A stretch of DNA of 64,000 bases from Marinomonas foliarum (GTDB taxonomy: Bacteria > Pseudomonadota > Gammaproteobacteria > Pseudomonadales > Marinomonadaceae): positions 1 through 64,000 of the forward strand of contig NZ_QPJQ01000010.1 in assembly GCF_003337275.1 (NCBI RefSeq), written 5' to 3'. A program made the position numbers and the translations under genes. The notes below the pieces were generated by a model. It was not told the origin of the DNA. It saw only the letters and a list, made by a program, of their open reading frames with translations, and made no database searches. Shown here piece by piece: positions 29,103-37,872 of this stretch (its first letter is position 1; each line of letters starts with the position of its first letter).

Positions 29103-29720
29103 ATGTTTATTCTTCGTGGTTTTATTTACCTTTTTGCTGTAGCCGGAGTTGCGCAACTTATTTCTTTGGAAGGATACCAATTTCAGACTGCTGCTGAATA
29201 CAGCGAGCAAACTCTAACAGAGCATATGCAGGATTTTATGTCTTTCTTTAGTTGTATATTGTTTTTGTATGCAGCGCGATTGGATAAAAAATTAAATATA
29301 GCGGCAACATTATTAGGTGCTTTGTCAGCTATGATGTTTGTTCGTGAGTCAGACTCTTTGCTCGATAGTTATGTATTTGATGGCGCTTGGCAGACAATTG
29401 TAAGTGTGATTTTTGTTTGTGTAGTTATTTACCTATGGGGGCGTTTTTCTTCTATTTATGCTTCATTAAAGGAATACTCACAACAGCCTAGTTTTGGCAC
29501 ATTTCTCGCTGGCTTTGTCACTATTATGGCATTTTCTCGCTTAATGGGACGTGGTTCTTTTTGGCAGGCTGTTATGGGGGATTCCTATATGAGACTGGTT
29601 AAAAATATCGTCGAAGAGGGAATTGAGACGTTAGGTTATACTTTGATCTTAATATCGGCCATTGAGTTGGTTCTTGCTTGCCGAAGAAGACAGACGCTGG
29701 CAAAGACAGAGCATAGTTAG
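29103..29720 (+). CDS. Hypothetical multi-pass membrane protein
   Basis: I do not recognise this 205-residue protein. It appears to have six membrane segments (about residues 3-20, 42-58, 66-84, 98-116, 133-150, 170-192) with short charged loops, including KEYSQQP and a basic C-terminal tail (CRRRQTLAK). No catalytic or transport motif stands out. GAGG before the ATG supports translation. It stands alone between a palindrome and a bidirectional terminator, 140 bases after the RimK-linked hydrolase, so cotranscription with that pair is possible. Confidence 0.7.
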   Translation: MFILRGFIYLFAVAGVAQLISLEGYQFQTAAEYSEQTLTEHMQDFMSFFSCILFLYAARLDKKLNIAATLLGALSAMMFVRESDSLLDSYVFDGAWQTIVSVIFVCVVIYLWGRFSSIYASLKEYSQQPSFGTFLAGFVTIMAFSRLMGRGSFWQAVMGDSYMRLVKNIVEEGIETLGYTLILISAIELVLACRRRQTLAKTEHS

Positions 29721-29733
29721 TATTTATTCAAAT

Positions 29734-29770
29734 AAAAAAAGCGCCAAGTTATTAACTTAGCGCTTTTTTT
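29734..29770. terminator. Bidirectional terminator between the membrane protein gene and ygiQ
   Basis: AAAAAAAGCGC-C-AAGTT pairs with AACTT-A-GCGCTTTTTTT around a three-base loop. T-tracts on both strands serve the two convergent genes. Confidence 0.9.
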
Positions 29771-29788
29771 ATATCTGTTATTTCACTT

Positions 29789-32050
29789 TTATTGTTGGCG
29801 CGATTTTACTTTTGTCTTGCGGCGTTTTGTTGGAGTCGCCCCCCCAGTGTTAGTGCGGTGATTAGTCGGTTTCGGAGTACTTTTATTACGAGCCTTTTCT
29901 GCTGCTACGTTTTTCTCCATGGTTGGTCTATTTGACGTATGTGACGCGCCAGTCGCTTGCCCTGGTTTGACTTTCTGAGGACGTCGATGGATTTGCTTAT
30001 CTTTTTCTGCCGCTGGCACTAATTTGTTATCGCCATGGCCAATTAGATCTGGGCGGCCCATTTTTATTAGGCTATTGCGTAGATCCTGCCAGTTGCTAGG
30101 ATCATGGTAGCGTAAGAAGCCTTTTTGTACTGTTCGCTGCTTGGCGTCTTTTGGCGTGTAAACGTCTTCACTCTTATAGGTAACTGGTTTTAGTGGGTTC
30201 TTGCCAGAGTGGTACATGGCCGTTGCTAATGACATTGGCGAAGGATAAAAGGTTTGTACTTGGTCTGGTTTGAAATCGTTAGTTTTCAACCATACAGCAA
30301 GGTTAAGCATGTCTTCATCTGAGCTGCCTGGATGTGCGGCAATAAAGTAAGGAATCAAATGCTGTTTCTTGCCCGCTTCTTTAGAGTATTTATCAAACAT
30401 GCGCTTGAAGCGATCGTAAGTTCCCATACCTGGTTTCATCATTTTCGACAAAGTATCTTTCTCTGAATGCTCAGGCGCGATTTTTAGTAAACCACCCACG
30501 TGATGGGTAACAAGCTCACGAACGTACTCTGGATCTTCTACGGCAAGGTCATAGCGTAAACCAGAAGCTATCGATACAGTATGAATACCTTCAACTGCTC
30601 GAGTTTTTCTGTATAGCTGAGTTGTAGGGCTGTGATCTGTATTCAAATTAGAGCAGATGGTCGGGTAAACGCAGGAAAGTTTGCGGCATGACGCTTGTAC
30701 TTCATCATCGTTACAGTTCAGCGTGTACATGTTAGAAGTCGGCCCGCCAAGGTCTGAAATATGCCCAGTGAAGCCCGGGACTTTGGCTTTAATATCTTCA
30801 ATTTCATTCAAAATCGATTCGTGTGAGCGGGATTGAATGACACGTCCTTCATGCTCAGTGATAGAGCAAAAAGTACAGCCACCAAAACAACCACGCATGA
30901 TATTGATTGATGTCTTGATCATGTCATAAGCCGGAATTCGGGCTTTTTTGTATTTTGGGTGGGGCACTCGTGCATAAGGTAAATCAAACACGCCATCCAT
31001 TTCTGGTGTTTCCAACGGAATTGGCGGTGGGTTTACCCAGATCTCTTTCTTGCCATGCTTTTGAATTAGAGCACGTGCGTTGTGTGGGTTGGATTCAAGG
31101 TGCAAAATACGTGATGTATGGGCGTATAGAACAGGATCTTTCGAGACTTTCTCAAAAGACGGTAAACGGATATAGGTCTTTTCCGGATCAAGCTTTTCGC
31201 CACGGCGAAGTGGGGCGGGAATTACACGAATAGGCATGACGTCGGACTCTTCTTCGTCTTTAGTTTGGCACTTGCCTTCCGGGATGTATTCGTAAGGGCT
31301 GTAAATCTGGTCGACTTTGCCAGGCCAATCTACACGGGTTGAATCGATTTCAGTGTAGCCACCAGGTGGTGTGTTACGGACAATCGTTGTGCCACGAATA
31401 TCTGTAAGTTCATCAAGTGCTTTACCCATAGCCATTTGATGGGTCACTTCAATCATGGCGCGCTCAGCATTACCATAAAGCAGGATATCTGCGGTAGAGT
31501 CGATTAACACTGAGCGGCGAACTTCATCACTCCAATAATCGTATTGAGCAATTCGACGCAGACTGGCTTCAATGCCACCAATCATTACTGGAATATCATG
31601 GAAAGCTTCTTTACAGCGCTGAGAGTAAACGATAACCGCACGGTCCGGACGTTTTCCACCAACGCCGTAAGGCGTATAGGCATCGTCATTACGTACTTTT
31701 AAGTCAGCTGTGTAGCGGTTGATCAGGGAGTCCATATTGCCAGCGGTCACACCAAAGTATAAGTTGGGGCGACCAAGGCGCATGAAGTCTTCTGTGTTAC
31801 GCCAATCTGGTTGATCGATAATACCGACACGGTAACCTTGAGCTTCTAATAAGCGACCCAATACCGCCATACCAAAGCTGGGGTGATCCACATAAGCATC
31901 GCCCGAAACAATGATGACATCGCAGCTATCCCAGCCAAGAGCGTCCATTTCTTCCCTAGTAGTTGGTAGGAAGGGGGAGACGCCATAACACTCTGCCCAA
32001 TATAATGGGTAAGAGAAAAGTTGTTTGGCGGTTTTATGTCGTTTGATCAT
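29789..32050 (-). CDS. ygiQ: YgiQ family radical SAM protein
   Basis: A 753-residue radical SAM enzyme of the YgiQ family (E. coli YgiQ about 740). An N-terminal B12-binding-like region (about 1-330) contains [18 protein letters not shown]. The radical SAM core holds the cluster motif [16 protein letters not shown] near residue 390, and the family-specific C-terminal domain is followed by a basic, low-complexity tail (about 690-753, rich in K, R, P, T) of the kind that binds nucleic acid. The natural reaction is not known. No ribosome site stronger than average is seen at its ATG (32050). Confidence 0.93.
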   Translation of the reverse strand: MIKRHKTAKQLFSYPLYWAECYGVSPFLPTTREEMDALGWDSCDVIIVSGDAYVDHPSFGMAVLGRLLEAQGYRVGIIDQPDWRNTEDFMRLGRPNLYFGVTAGNMDSLINRYTADLKVRNDDAYTPYGVGGKRPDRAVIVYSQRCKEAFHDIPVMIGGIEASLRRIAQYDYWSDEVRRSVLIDSTADILLYGNAERAMIEVTHQMAMGKALDELTDIRGTTIVRNTPPGGYTEIDSTRVDWPGKVDQIYSPYEYIPEGKCQTKDEEESDVMPIRVIPAPLRRGEKLDPEKTYIRLPSFEKVSKDPVLYAHTSRILHLESNPHNARALIQKHGKKEIWVNPPPIPLETPEMDGVFDLPYARVPHPKYKKARIPAYDMIKTSINIMRGCFGGCTFCSITEHEGRVIQSRSHESILNEIEDIKAKVPGFTGHISDLGGPTSNMYTLNCNDDEVQASCRKLSCVYPTICSNLNTDHSPTTQLYRKTRAVEGIHTVSIASGLRYDLAVEDPEYVRELVTHHVGGLLKIAPEHSEKDTLSKMMKPGMGTYDRFKRMFDKYSKEAGKKQHLIPYFIAAHPGSSDEDMLNLAVWLKTNDFKPDQVQTFYPSPMSLATAMYHSGKNPLKPVTYKSEDVYTPKDAKQRTVQKGFLRYHDPSNWQDLRNSLIKMGRPDLIGHGDNKLVPAAEKDKQIHRRPQKVKPGQATGASHTSNRPTMEKNVAAEKARNKSTPKPTNHRTNTGGATPTKRRKTKVKSRQQ

Positions 32051-32199
32051 TGTCTACTCTTGGTATCGGTGAAAATAGTGAATGACTATTCTTTGCTATT
32101 ACGAGGATACATGGATTGTCTGTGGAAAACTCTGCAGTATTATCCCAGAAAATCTCTAGGGTAGACAGCCAAATCTAAGTCTATTCCGTCATATCCTCT

Positions 32200-32841
32200 T
32201 TAAGGCTGAATTCGCCAAACACTTTCGTCAAATGTACTGTGTCCTTGTTCTTTATACTGCAGGTTGGTTTGAGCTAGATTCTCTGAGGCAATTTTTTGAA
32301 TATGGTTTCCCCAAAGCAAAGGGACGTTATCTTCTTCGATTGAGAATGGTGGGCCCTGAGTATCACCATCGTATTGTAATGAGATTAATAGCACACAGGC
32401 AGACGGGGACAAGCGCTTTAGTGTGTGAGCAACATACTCTGCACGCTTTGAATCTGGCATGGCAACCATAGCGGCACGATCGTAACAGGCATCAAAGTTA
32501 TCTTCGCTGAATTGGAAGTAGTCACCTTCAATAATACGTAGTGATAATCCTCCATTTACCGTATGTATTTTTAAATCGCCTTCTTGGTGTGTGTCATACG
32601 TTAAATCGTTGTCTCCTAAAAATTGAATGACAGCAAGTGAAGAAAGCTCAACACCAGTGACTTCATAGCCTTGTTCTGCAAGCCACATCATATCGTTCGA
32701 TTTACCACATAAAGGCACAAGCACACGACTGTTTTTCGGTAAGGCTGGCCAAAACTCTACGAGCTTAGGGTTAATGCCTTCTTGATGAAAACCAATGCGT
32801 CCAGTCTTCCAACGATCCAACCAAAATTCATTTGTAATCAC
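32200..32841 (-). CDS. tpm: Thiopurine S-methyltransferase
   Basis: A 213-residue SAM-dependent methyltransferase of the Tpm family, which in bacteria methylates thiopurines, selenite or tellurite. Diagnostic motifs are FWLDRWKTGRIGFHQEG at the N-terminus, VLVPLCGKSNDMMWLAEQG (SAM-binding motif I, about residue 38) and YDRAAMVAMP near 120. GTG 32841 is preferred because GAGG lies before it. An ATG at 32856 would add five residues without a ribosome site. Transcribed away from ybaM, toward ygiQ. Confidence 0.92.
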   Translation of the reverse strand: MITNEFWLDRWKTGRIGFHQEGINPKLVEFWPALPKNSRVLVPLCGKSNDMMWLAEQGYEVTGVELSSLAVIQFLGDNDLTYDTHQEGDLKIHTVNGGLSLRIIEGDYFQFSEDNFDACYDRAAMVAMPDSKRAEYVAHTLKRLSPSACVLLISLQYDGDTQGPPFSIEEDNVPLLWGNHIQKIASENLAQTNLQYKEQGHSTFDESVWRIQP

Positions 32842-33005
32842 GATAACCTCGTTCAATGTGGCGTATTTATATTTTAGTGTATGAAATGTTTCTCTATTGA
32901 ATAATTTTTAGCTGTAAGCGCCATTATAGACAGCAAAAAAGATTTATCATTGTCTCTTTACGTATTCTGCATTTAAATTAGATCAACTTTAACAGGGAGC
33001 CCTAT

Positions 33006-33200
33006 ATGTCTTTAGAACTTGCGCCAGACCACGTGAAACTGGCTGTAGATCTTATTGAGTTACTAGAAAGTAATGACATTGAGCCACAAGTGGTAGTAGA
33101 TGCGTTGACCATTGTATTAAGAGACTTCAATGGAAAGATCTCACCAAATGATGAAAACCAAAAAGTTTCTAAAGTAGTAGATCAAGAGAATCTAAAATAG
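33006..33200 (+). CDS. ybaM: YbaM family small protein (DUF2496)
   Basis: A 64-residue soluble protein. The first 45 residues (MSLELAPDHVKLAVDLIELL and onward to VLRDF) match E. coli YbaM closely, with a divergent polar tail after residue 48. Function is unknown. AGGGAG lies before the ATG. Shortness would make it easy to miss, but the strong N-terminal resemblance and good ribosome site support a real gene. Confidence 0.85.
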   Translation: MSLELAPDHVKLAVDLIELLESNDIEPQVVVDALTIVLRDFNGKISPNDENQKVSKVVDQENLK

Positions 33201-33264
33201 TTTCTTGATGTTTTACTCAGACAGCTATTCTGCCAACAAAATATAAAAATAAGAGGTTGTATTT

Positions 33265-33624
33265 ATGATGTTATTTTCAGTGGTTGCCACGACGTTGGTC
33301 GCTCTTTTACATTTGTATATTATGTATATCGAGATGTTTCTTTGGGATAAGCCTCAAGGTATGAAGGTTTTTGGTTTAAAGCCAGATTTCGCAAAAGCGA
33401 CGAAAGTGATGGCGGCGAACCAAGGACTTTATAATGGCTTTTTGGCTGCAGGGTTGTTGTGGGGGTTATGGCTTGGTGTCGAGGGTTTTCAGGTGACTGT
33501 CTTCTTCTTGTTATGTGTGATTGTGGCTGGGGTTTATGGCGCAGTTAGTGCCAATAAGAAGATTTTGTTTGTGCAGGGAGTTCCTGGTTTGATTGCTTTA
33601 ATTTCTGTGCTACTTGCCGCTTAA
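33265..33624 (+). CDS. DUF1304 family membrane protein
   Basis: A 119-residue protein with four membrane spans (about residues 4-25, 52-70, 76-94, 100-118). The N-terminal pattern HLYIMYIEMFLWDKPQGMKVFG and AANQGLYNGFLAAGLLWG are hallmarks of the DUF1304 family. Function is unknown. AAGAGG lies eight bases before its first ATG. It is followed after 24 bases by a DinB-family gene on the same strand. Confidence 0.88.
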   Translation: MMLFSVVATTLVALLHLYIMYIEMFLWDKPQGMKVFGLKPDFAKATKVMAANQGLYNGFLAAGLLWGLWLGVEGFQVTVFFLLCVIVAGVYGAVSANKKILFVQGVPGLIALISVLLAA

Positions 33625-33648
33625 TGGATTATGAATCATGGAGTTATC

Positions 33649-34182
33649 ATGTCAGTAAAAGACAATATGCAGCTGATGGCATCTTATAATCAATGGATGA
33701 ATCAGGCTGTTTATAAGGCTGTTGGTGAATTGAATCATAGCGACTTGGTCGAAGACAAAGGCGCCTTTTTTGGTTCAGTTATTGGTACCTTAAACCATAA
33801 CCTTGTAGCGGATATTATTTGGTTGAAGCGTTTCGCTGATCATTTTTCTGAGTTCTCCAGTCTCGATCCTGTTCGAACGATACAGCGACCAGCGGCGCTA
33901 GATACTCTGTTGTTTGATAATTTGAGTTTATTGCAGAGCCAGCGTTTTGACTTAGATAAGTTAATTATTGCGATGATGACTGAGGCAACAGATGAAATGC
34001 TTAACTCGGCGCTTGTGTATAAAAATATGAAAGGGGTCGAGCACTCACAAAAATTTGGTTTTACGCTACAACATTTTTTTAATCATCAGACACATCATCG
34101 AGGCCAAATAACGACCTTGCTTTCCCAAATGGGAGTGGATGTTGGTGTAACTGACTTGATAACCACCATTCCTCGTATGTAA
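33649..34182 (+). CDS. DinB family protein
   Basis: A 177-residue four-helix-bundle protein of the DinB/YfiT superfamily. The metal-binding histidines are seen as GTLNHNLVADIIWLKRF (His near residue 45) and FFNHQTHHRGQITTLLSQMG (two His near 140), the classic DinB triad. Many members are thiol-dependent transferases or metal hydrolases, and the function here is unknown. ATG 33649 has GGAG six bases upstream and is preferred over ATG 33631. Confidence 0.88.
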   Translation: MSVKDNMQLMASYNQWMNQAVYKAVGELNHSDLVEDKGAFFGSVIGTLNHNLVADIIWLKRFADHFSEFSSLDPVRTIQRPAALDTLLFDNLSLLQSQRFDLDKLIIAMMTEATDEMLNSALVYKNMKGVEHSQKFGFTLQHFFNHQTHHRGQITTLLSQMGVDVGVTDLITTIPRM

Positions 34183-34225
34183 TTAGTTATAATGCATGTA
34201 AATTTTATGTAGAAAGAGTTCTAGT

Positions 34226-35467
34226 TTGCACACACTTGACCAACTTAATCGCGGGGAGTTGAAGGGCGTTGTTCGTCTACAGCTCTCTGAGAATTTAACT
34301 CGTTTTCCTAACGCTATTTTTGATCTAGCGGATAGCCTAGAAGTTCTTGATTTGTCTAATAACAATCTAAGTGATCTGCCAGAGGATTTATCACGTCTAA
34401 AAAAACTCCGTATACTTTTCTGTTCGAATAATCAGTTTACTCATCTACCCGACGTCTTAGGGCAATGCGAGACGTTGGAAATGATTGGCTTTAAAAGCAA
34501 TCAAATTTCTACTGTGTCGTCTGAATCGTTACCGACACAAACGCGTTGGCTCATTCTCACGGACAATAAAATAACCTCTCTCCCAGATGATTTTGGACGA
34601 TTGACCCAAGTGCAAAAACTGGCTTTGGCTGGTAACCGTTTAAGGGCTCTGCCTGACTCTATCGTGGGCTGTCGTCATTTAGAGCTGGTTCGTCTGTCGG
34701 CTAATCAGTTGGAGGCTTTTCCTGATGCGTTATTGGAGTTGCCGCGTTTAGCTTGGTTGGCATTCTCTGGCAACCCATTTTGCGTGGAACGTGACCCCCA
34801 TGACGAATTTAAAACCGTAAACTTTCGCGATCTAGAGCTACATCAAGTATTGGGGCAAGGCGCATCTGGGGTTATTTCTCTTGCAAAGTGGCAAAAAAAT
34901 CCCTTTGGCTTTTCTGAATCAGTAGCGGTTAAAGTTTTCAAAGGTGAGGTGACTAGTGATGGTTATCCTGAGGATGAGTTAGATGCGTGTTTGGCGGTTG
35001 GTAACCATGACAACTTGGTTCAGCCGCTAGCGAAAGTAACTGAGGCTGATTGCTCGGCTTTGGTGATGGAATTAATTCCTGCTCATTACACGAATTTAGG
35101 CTTGCCACCGAGTTTGGTGTCTTGCACCCGAGATACATTTCCAGTGGAACAAGTGTTTCCGATAGAAAAAATCGCCAAGATTGTTGAGCAAGTAGAGCGT
35201 CTGGTTACTCATTTTTGTGAAAAAAGAGTCAGCCATGGTGACCTTTATGCTCACAATACTTTGATTAGTGAGGATGGACATGTCTTGTTTGGTGACTTTG
35301 GCGCGGCATCAAAATATACCAATTTATCGCTGCAACAGCAGCAGGGCATTGAGCAAATAGAGCGAAGGGCGTTGGGCTTTTTTGTGGATGATATGCTGGG
35401 CTTGTGTACCGAAAGGGATAAAAATACTGCTGTTTATCAATCGCTTCGAAGTAAGGCCTTTACTTGA
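34226..35467 (+). CDS. Leucine-rich-repeat protein kinase
   Basis: A 413-residue fusion. Residues about 10-195 form seven to eight leucine-rich repeats (LEVLDLSNNNLSDLPEDLS, VQKLALAGNRLRALPDSIV). Residues about 205-410 form a protein-kinase fold: glycine loop LGQGASGVISLA, ATP-binding Lys in VAVKVFKG, catalytic loop SHGDLYAHNTLI (HGD in place of HRD) and metal motif FGDFGAAS. There is no signal peptide or membrane span, so it should be cytoplasmic. TTG start, with AGAG upstream. Such LRR-kinase fusions are known in some gammaproteobacteria, but their targets are not. It ends before a bidirectional terminator. Confidence 0.85.
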   Translation: MHTLDQLNRGELKGVVRLQLSENLTRFPNAIFDLADSLEVLDLSNNNLSDLPEDLSRLKKLRILFCSNNQFTHLPDVLGQCETLEMIGFKSNQISTVSSESLPTQTRWLILTDNKITSLPDDFGRLTQVQKLALAGNRLRALPDSIVGCRHLELVRLSANQLEAFPDALLELPRLAWLAFSGNPFCVERDPHDEFKTVNFRDLELHQVLGQGASGVISLAKWQKNPFGFSESVAVKVFKGEVTSDGYPEDELDACLAVGNHDNLVQPLAKVTEADCSALVMELIPAHYTNLGLPPSLVSCTRDTFPVEQVFPIEKIAKIVEQVERLVTHFCEKRVSHGDLYAHNTLISEDGHVLFGDFGAASKYTNLSLQQQQGIEQIERRALGFFVDDMLGLCTERDKNTAVYQSLRSKAFT

Positions 35468-35491
35468 ATTGCAATGCTTAATATTTGGACG

Positions 35492-35528
35492 AAAAAAATG
35501 CCTCGCTTTGAGAAGCGGGGCATTTTTT
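35492..35528. terminator. Bidirectional terminator between the LRR kinase and ribH genes
   Basis: AAAAAAATGCC-T-CGCTT pairs with AAGCG-G-GGCATTTTTT around TGAG. T-tracts on both strands suit the convergent genes. Confidence 0.9.
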
Positions 35529-35570
35529 GTAAACCTAGCGCGTTTTATATGTCACGTCTGGTTTTTTGGC

Positions 35571-36062
35571 TTATAGCATTTGCTTCGCTTTTTCTGTTAA
35601 GCGCATGGTTTGATCGCAAGCATTCGCAAGCTCAATACCTTTCTTAACAAAATGGCGGCTGAAATATTCTTTATGCTCATCGTGCTCATGGAAATTATGA
35701 GGTGTTAGTACCGCCGTAAGAACGGGGACCTCCGTTTCCAGTTGTACTTGCATTAACGCGTTGCAAATCGCTTGAGCGACAAAGTCGTGACGGTATATGC
35801 CTCCATCTACAACCAATGCTGTTCCAGCTATAGCTGAGTATTGTCCACTTTTCGCCAGTAGTTTTGCTTGTAATGGGATTTCATAGCCGCCAGGAACTGG
35901 GATGATGTCAATCAAAGAAGCATCATAGCCGCGAGAGACGAGTTCTTTTTTAAAGCCTTCAACGCAATTCATAACGATATCTTCGTGCCAAGAGGCATGA
36001 AGAATAGCAATACGTTTGTTGGCTGGAGTAAATTCAATGTTATTCGTTGAGCTCTGATTCAT
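35571..36062 (-). CDS. ribH: 6,7-dimethyl-8-ribityllumazine synthase, RibH2 type
   Basis: A 163-residue lumazine synthase, the penultimate step of riboflavin synthesis. The substrate-binding motif PGGYEIPLQAK (about residue 58) and GGIYRHDFVAQAI (about 90) are present, but the C-terminal catalytic segment reads LTPHNFHEHDEHKEYF. These features resemble RibH2 of Brucella and rhizobia, a decameric, low-activity form, and not the usual 60-mer RibH. An FMN riboswitch and a promoter precede it on the same strand, so it is made when FMN is low. It is a single-gene unit. The housekeeping rib genes are not in this window. Confidence 0.9.
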   Translation of the reverse strand: MNQSSTNNIEFTPANKRIAILHASWHEDIVMNCVEGFKKELVSRGYDASLIDIIPVPGGYEIPLQAKLLAKSGQYSAIAGTALVVDGGIYRHDFVAQAICNALMQVQLETEVPVLTAVLTPHNFHEHDEHKEYFSRHFVKKGIELANACDQTMRLTEKAKQML

Positions 36063-36183
36063 TTGTTAATCCTAAAAAAATATAAGGTGAATCAGGGCGA
36101 ACGGGCAGGCAAATATACCATGGTAAAAATGGCATACCTGAGGCGTCGCAAAATACGACACCACTATAAGGTCTTGTCTGACG

Positions 36184-36328
36184 CGCTCTCTATCATCCGG
36201 ACTATAACCGTCGGCTCTGGAATTACACCAGATCTGCTGACCCTAGAATAAAAATCTACTAGGCGCTCGCGGGCTTAGAAATAGATTCTTTACCGCCGGT
36301 GGGGAATTACACCCCGCCCCGAGAACGA
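36184..36328 (-). promoter_or_regulatory. FMN riboswitch (RFN element) upstream of ribH
   Basis: Read on the minus strand, the aptamer core is almost canonical: TTCTCGGGGCGGGGTGTAAT, then CCCACCGGCGGT, AAGCCCGCGAGC, a variable arm, CAGATCTGGTGTAATTCCAG, GCCGACGGTTATAGTCCGGA and TGATAGAGAG. Downstream, GGTGTCG...CGACGCC (about 36143-36163) forms a hairpin that could switch with GCGTC at the aptamer exit. It has no T-run, so control may act on translation or by another route. The aptamer call is firm, the mechanism is not. Confidence 0.96.
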
Positions 36329-36352
36329 AGTCGGATAAATCCGACGAAATAA

Positions 36353-36382
36353 ATACTACTTGTTTTCATTGTAGGCTGTCAA
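36353..36382 (-). promoter_or_regulatory. Putative promoter of the FMN riboswitch-ribH transcript
   Basis: On the minus strand, TTGACA (36377-36382) and TAGTAT (36353-36358) are 18 bases apart, putting the start near 36346. A GTCGGAT/ATCCGAC hairpin (36330-36345) would cap the RNA 5' end directly before the aptamer. The remaining DNA up to 36583 holds nothing else identified. Confidence 0.6.
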
Positions 36383-36583
36383 AGAGTGTTCTACGGAAAA
36401 TGTGGCGATTTTGTGATAATTCTCTGAGTAACAAAAAGTAACCAATAATCATGGCACTATGAGTAGAGCTTTATACCCAGACCGATATAAAATATAGTGA
36501 TAAACCGATTTATTGTTTTGTTGCAATAGCGGCTATTTTTAAAAGCTAGTTTGGAATATTGATTTTGAATGGAGTCATGCATT

Positions 36584-36946
36584 GTGGATATAAAAAAATC
36601 ACGCTTACAAAAAATCTTCGTCTGTGCGTCTTTGCTCTCTTTGACTGCGTGTAGTTCGATTACTAAAGACTCCTCATCGACTAACGAGGTTGATGAAATG
36701 GGGGATATTTCACAGACTAACTCAGCTACTTATCTATGCAATGCTTCACCTTTACATGTTTTCTTTCATGCTGAAGATGCGCAACTTACTTGGAATGATA
36801 AAGAGTACATGTTGACTCAAGCTGTTAGCGCATCTGGCTCATTTTATCTTGGGGAAGGCCTTTCTTTCTGGATTCATGGAGAAACAGCCGAGTTAGAAGT
36901 AGGAACTATGGCGACAAAATGTCGTCTTGTTAAAGTCGAGTCGTAG
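36584..36946 (+). CDS. MliC family lipoprotein (C-type lysozyme inhibitor-like)
   Basis: A 120-residue lipoprotein. The signal peptide ends in lipobox LTAC, making Cys23 the lipid anchor. The mature part (about 50-118) matches the MliC/PliC fold: YLCNAS, then SASGSFYLGEGLSFWIHGE and ATKCRL, with the two cysteines that form the family disulfide and the conserved SASG motif that enters the lysozyme active site. Such proteins protect the cell wall from host or environmental lysozyme. GTG 36584 has GGAG nine bases upstream. An ATG at 36569 without a good ribosome site would add five residues. It is a single-gene unit. Confidence 0.82.
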   Translation: MDIKKSRLQKIFVCASLLSLTACSSITKDSSSTNEVDEMGDISQTNSATYLCNASPLHVFFHAEDAQLTWNDKEYMLTQAVSASGSFYLGEGLSFWIHGETAELEVGTMATKCRLVKVES

Positions 36947-37070
36947 CTTTAACTCATCACCTGAGTTGTCTTCACTTTAAACCGTGGGGTTTTCATCCCG
37001 TCAAATTAGCAATACGTGTACAATGGTTTCATTCGCGCCCTATGGCGCTTGATTTCATTGTAGAGAACGT

Positions 37071-37847
37071 ATGAACAAGCTATTTGTAATGGGCATGGGC
37101 CCTGGTGATTTAGGGTTGGTTGCACCCAAAGCAACGCAAGCATTGGCCGCTTGTAGCGATTGGGTGGCTTATGGTTATTATTTGGATTTATTGGGTGAGC
37201 TTAGTGACGGTAAAACCTTTCATAACCTGCCTTTAGGTGAAGAAATAGGTCGTGCGCGCTTAGCCCTTGATTTGGCCGCACAAGGCAAAACTACCGCATT
37301 AATTTCCAGTGGTGACATTGGCATATATGCCATGGCGACTTTAGTGTTTGAATTGCTGGATATGCAACTGCAAGGTAAAGAAAATCACCCTGAATGGCTA
37401 GATGTGGATATTGAAGTTATCCCCGGTATTTCAGCCATGCAAGCCGGCGCTAGCCGAGTGGGTGCCATGCTGGGCCACGATTTCTGTACCATTTCACTTT
37501 CCGATTTATTAACCCCTTGGGAAACCATCGATAAACGCTTGCACGCTTGTGGTGCGGGTGATTTTGTCGTGTCGTTTTATAACCCTGTTTCAAAGAAAAG
37601 AGATTGGCAGCTTAACCACGCTCGAGATGTCCTATTGCAATATCGTCCCGCCAGCACTCCTGTGATGATTGGGCGTCAATTAACTCGCCCTGAAGAAGAG
37701 ATTACCTTTACGACACTGGGTGAATTAGACGCAAAAAACGTGGATATGTTCACCATGGTTAGCGTTGGGAACTCTGACACCAAACACATTGTTAATGGTG
37801 AGAAAAAATGGATTTATACGCCGCGCGGCTATTCTAAAAAGCTTTAG
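37071..37847 (+). CDS. cobJ: Precorrin-3B C17-methyltransferase
   Basis: A 258-residue SAM-dependent methyltransferase of the tetrapyrrole methylase fold. The SAM loop VMGMGPGDLGLVAPKA opens the protein, and SSGDIGIYAMATLVFEL (about residue 80) and VSFYNPVSKKRDWQL (about 165) are CobJ/CbiH traits. It performs ring contraction in cobalamin synthesis. It is the first gene of a cob run (cobJ-cobM-cobW-cobN-cbiX). No B12 riboswitch is seen in the 124 bases upstream, only a TACAAT box at 37019. Base composition of this run is somewhat more GC-rich than its surroundings. Confidence 0.93.
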   Translation: MNKLFVMGMGPGDLGLVAPKATQALAACSDWVAYGYYLDLLGELSDGKTFHNLPLGEEIGRARLALDLAAQGKTTALISSGDIGIYAMATLVFELLDMQLQGKENHPEWLDVDIEVIPGISAMQAGASRVGAMLGHDFCTISLSDLLTPWETIDKRLHACGAGDFVVSFYNPVSKKRDWQLNHARDVLLQYRPASTPVMIGRQLTRPEEEITFTTLGELDAKNVDMFTMVSVGNSDTKHIVNGEKKWIYTPRGYSKKL

Positions 37848-37872
37848 CTCTTTATAAAAGGTAAGTGAAAAA

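Noticed and set aside
36063-36251. Small plus-strand open frame opposite the FMN riboswitch
   Set aside because: It lies within the aptamer and leader of the minus-strand ribH transcript, whose structure fully explains the sequence.
36947-37070. Looked for a B12 riboswitch before cobJ
   Set aside because: No B12 box or other aptamer core is present; only a TACAAT box is seen.
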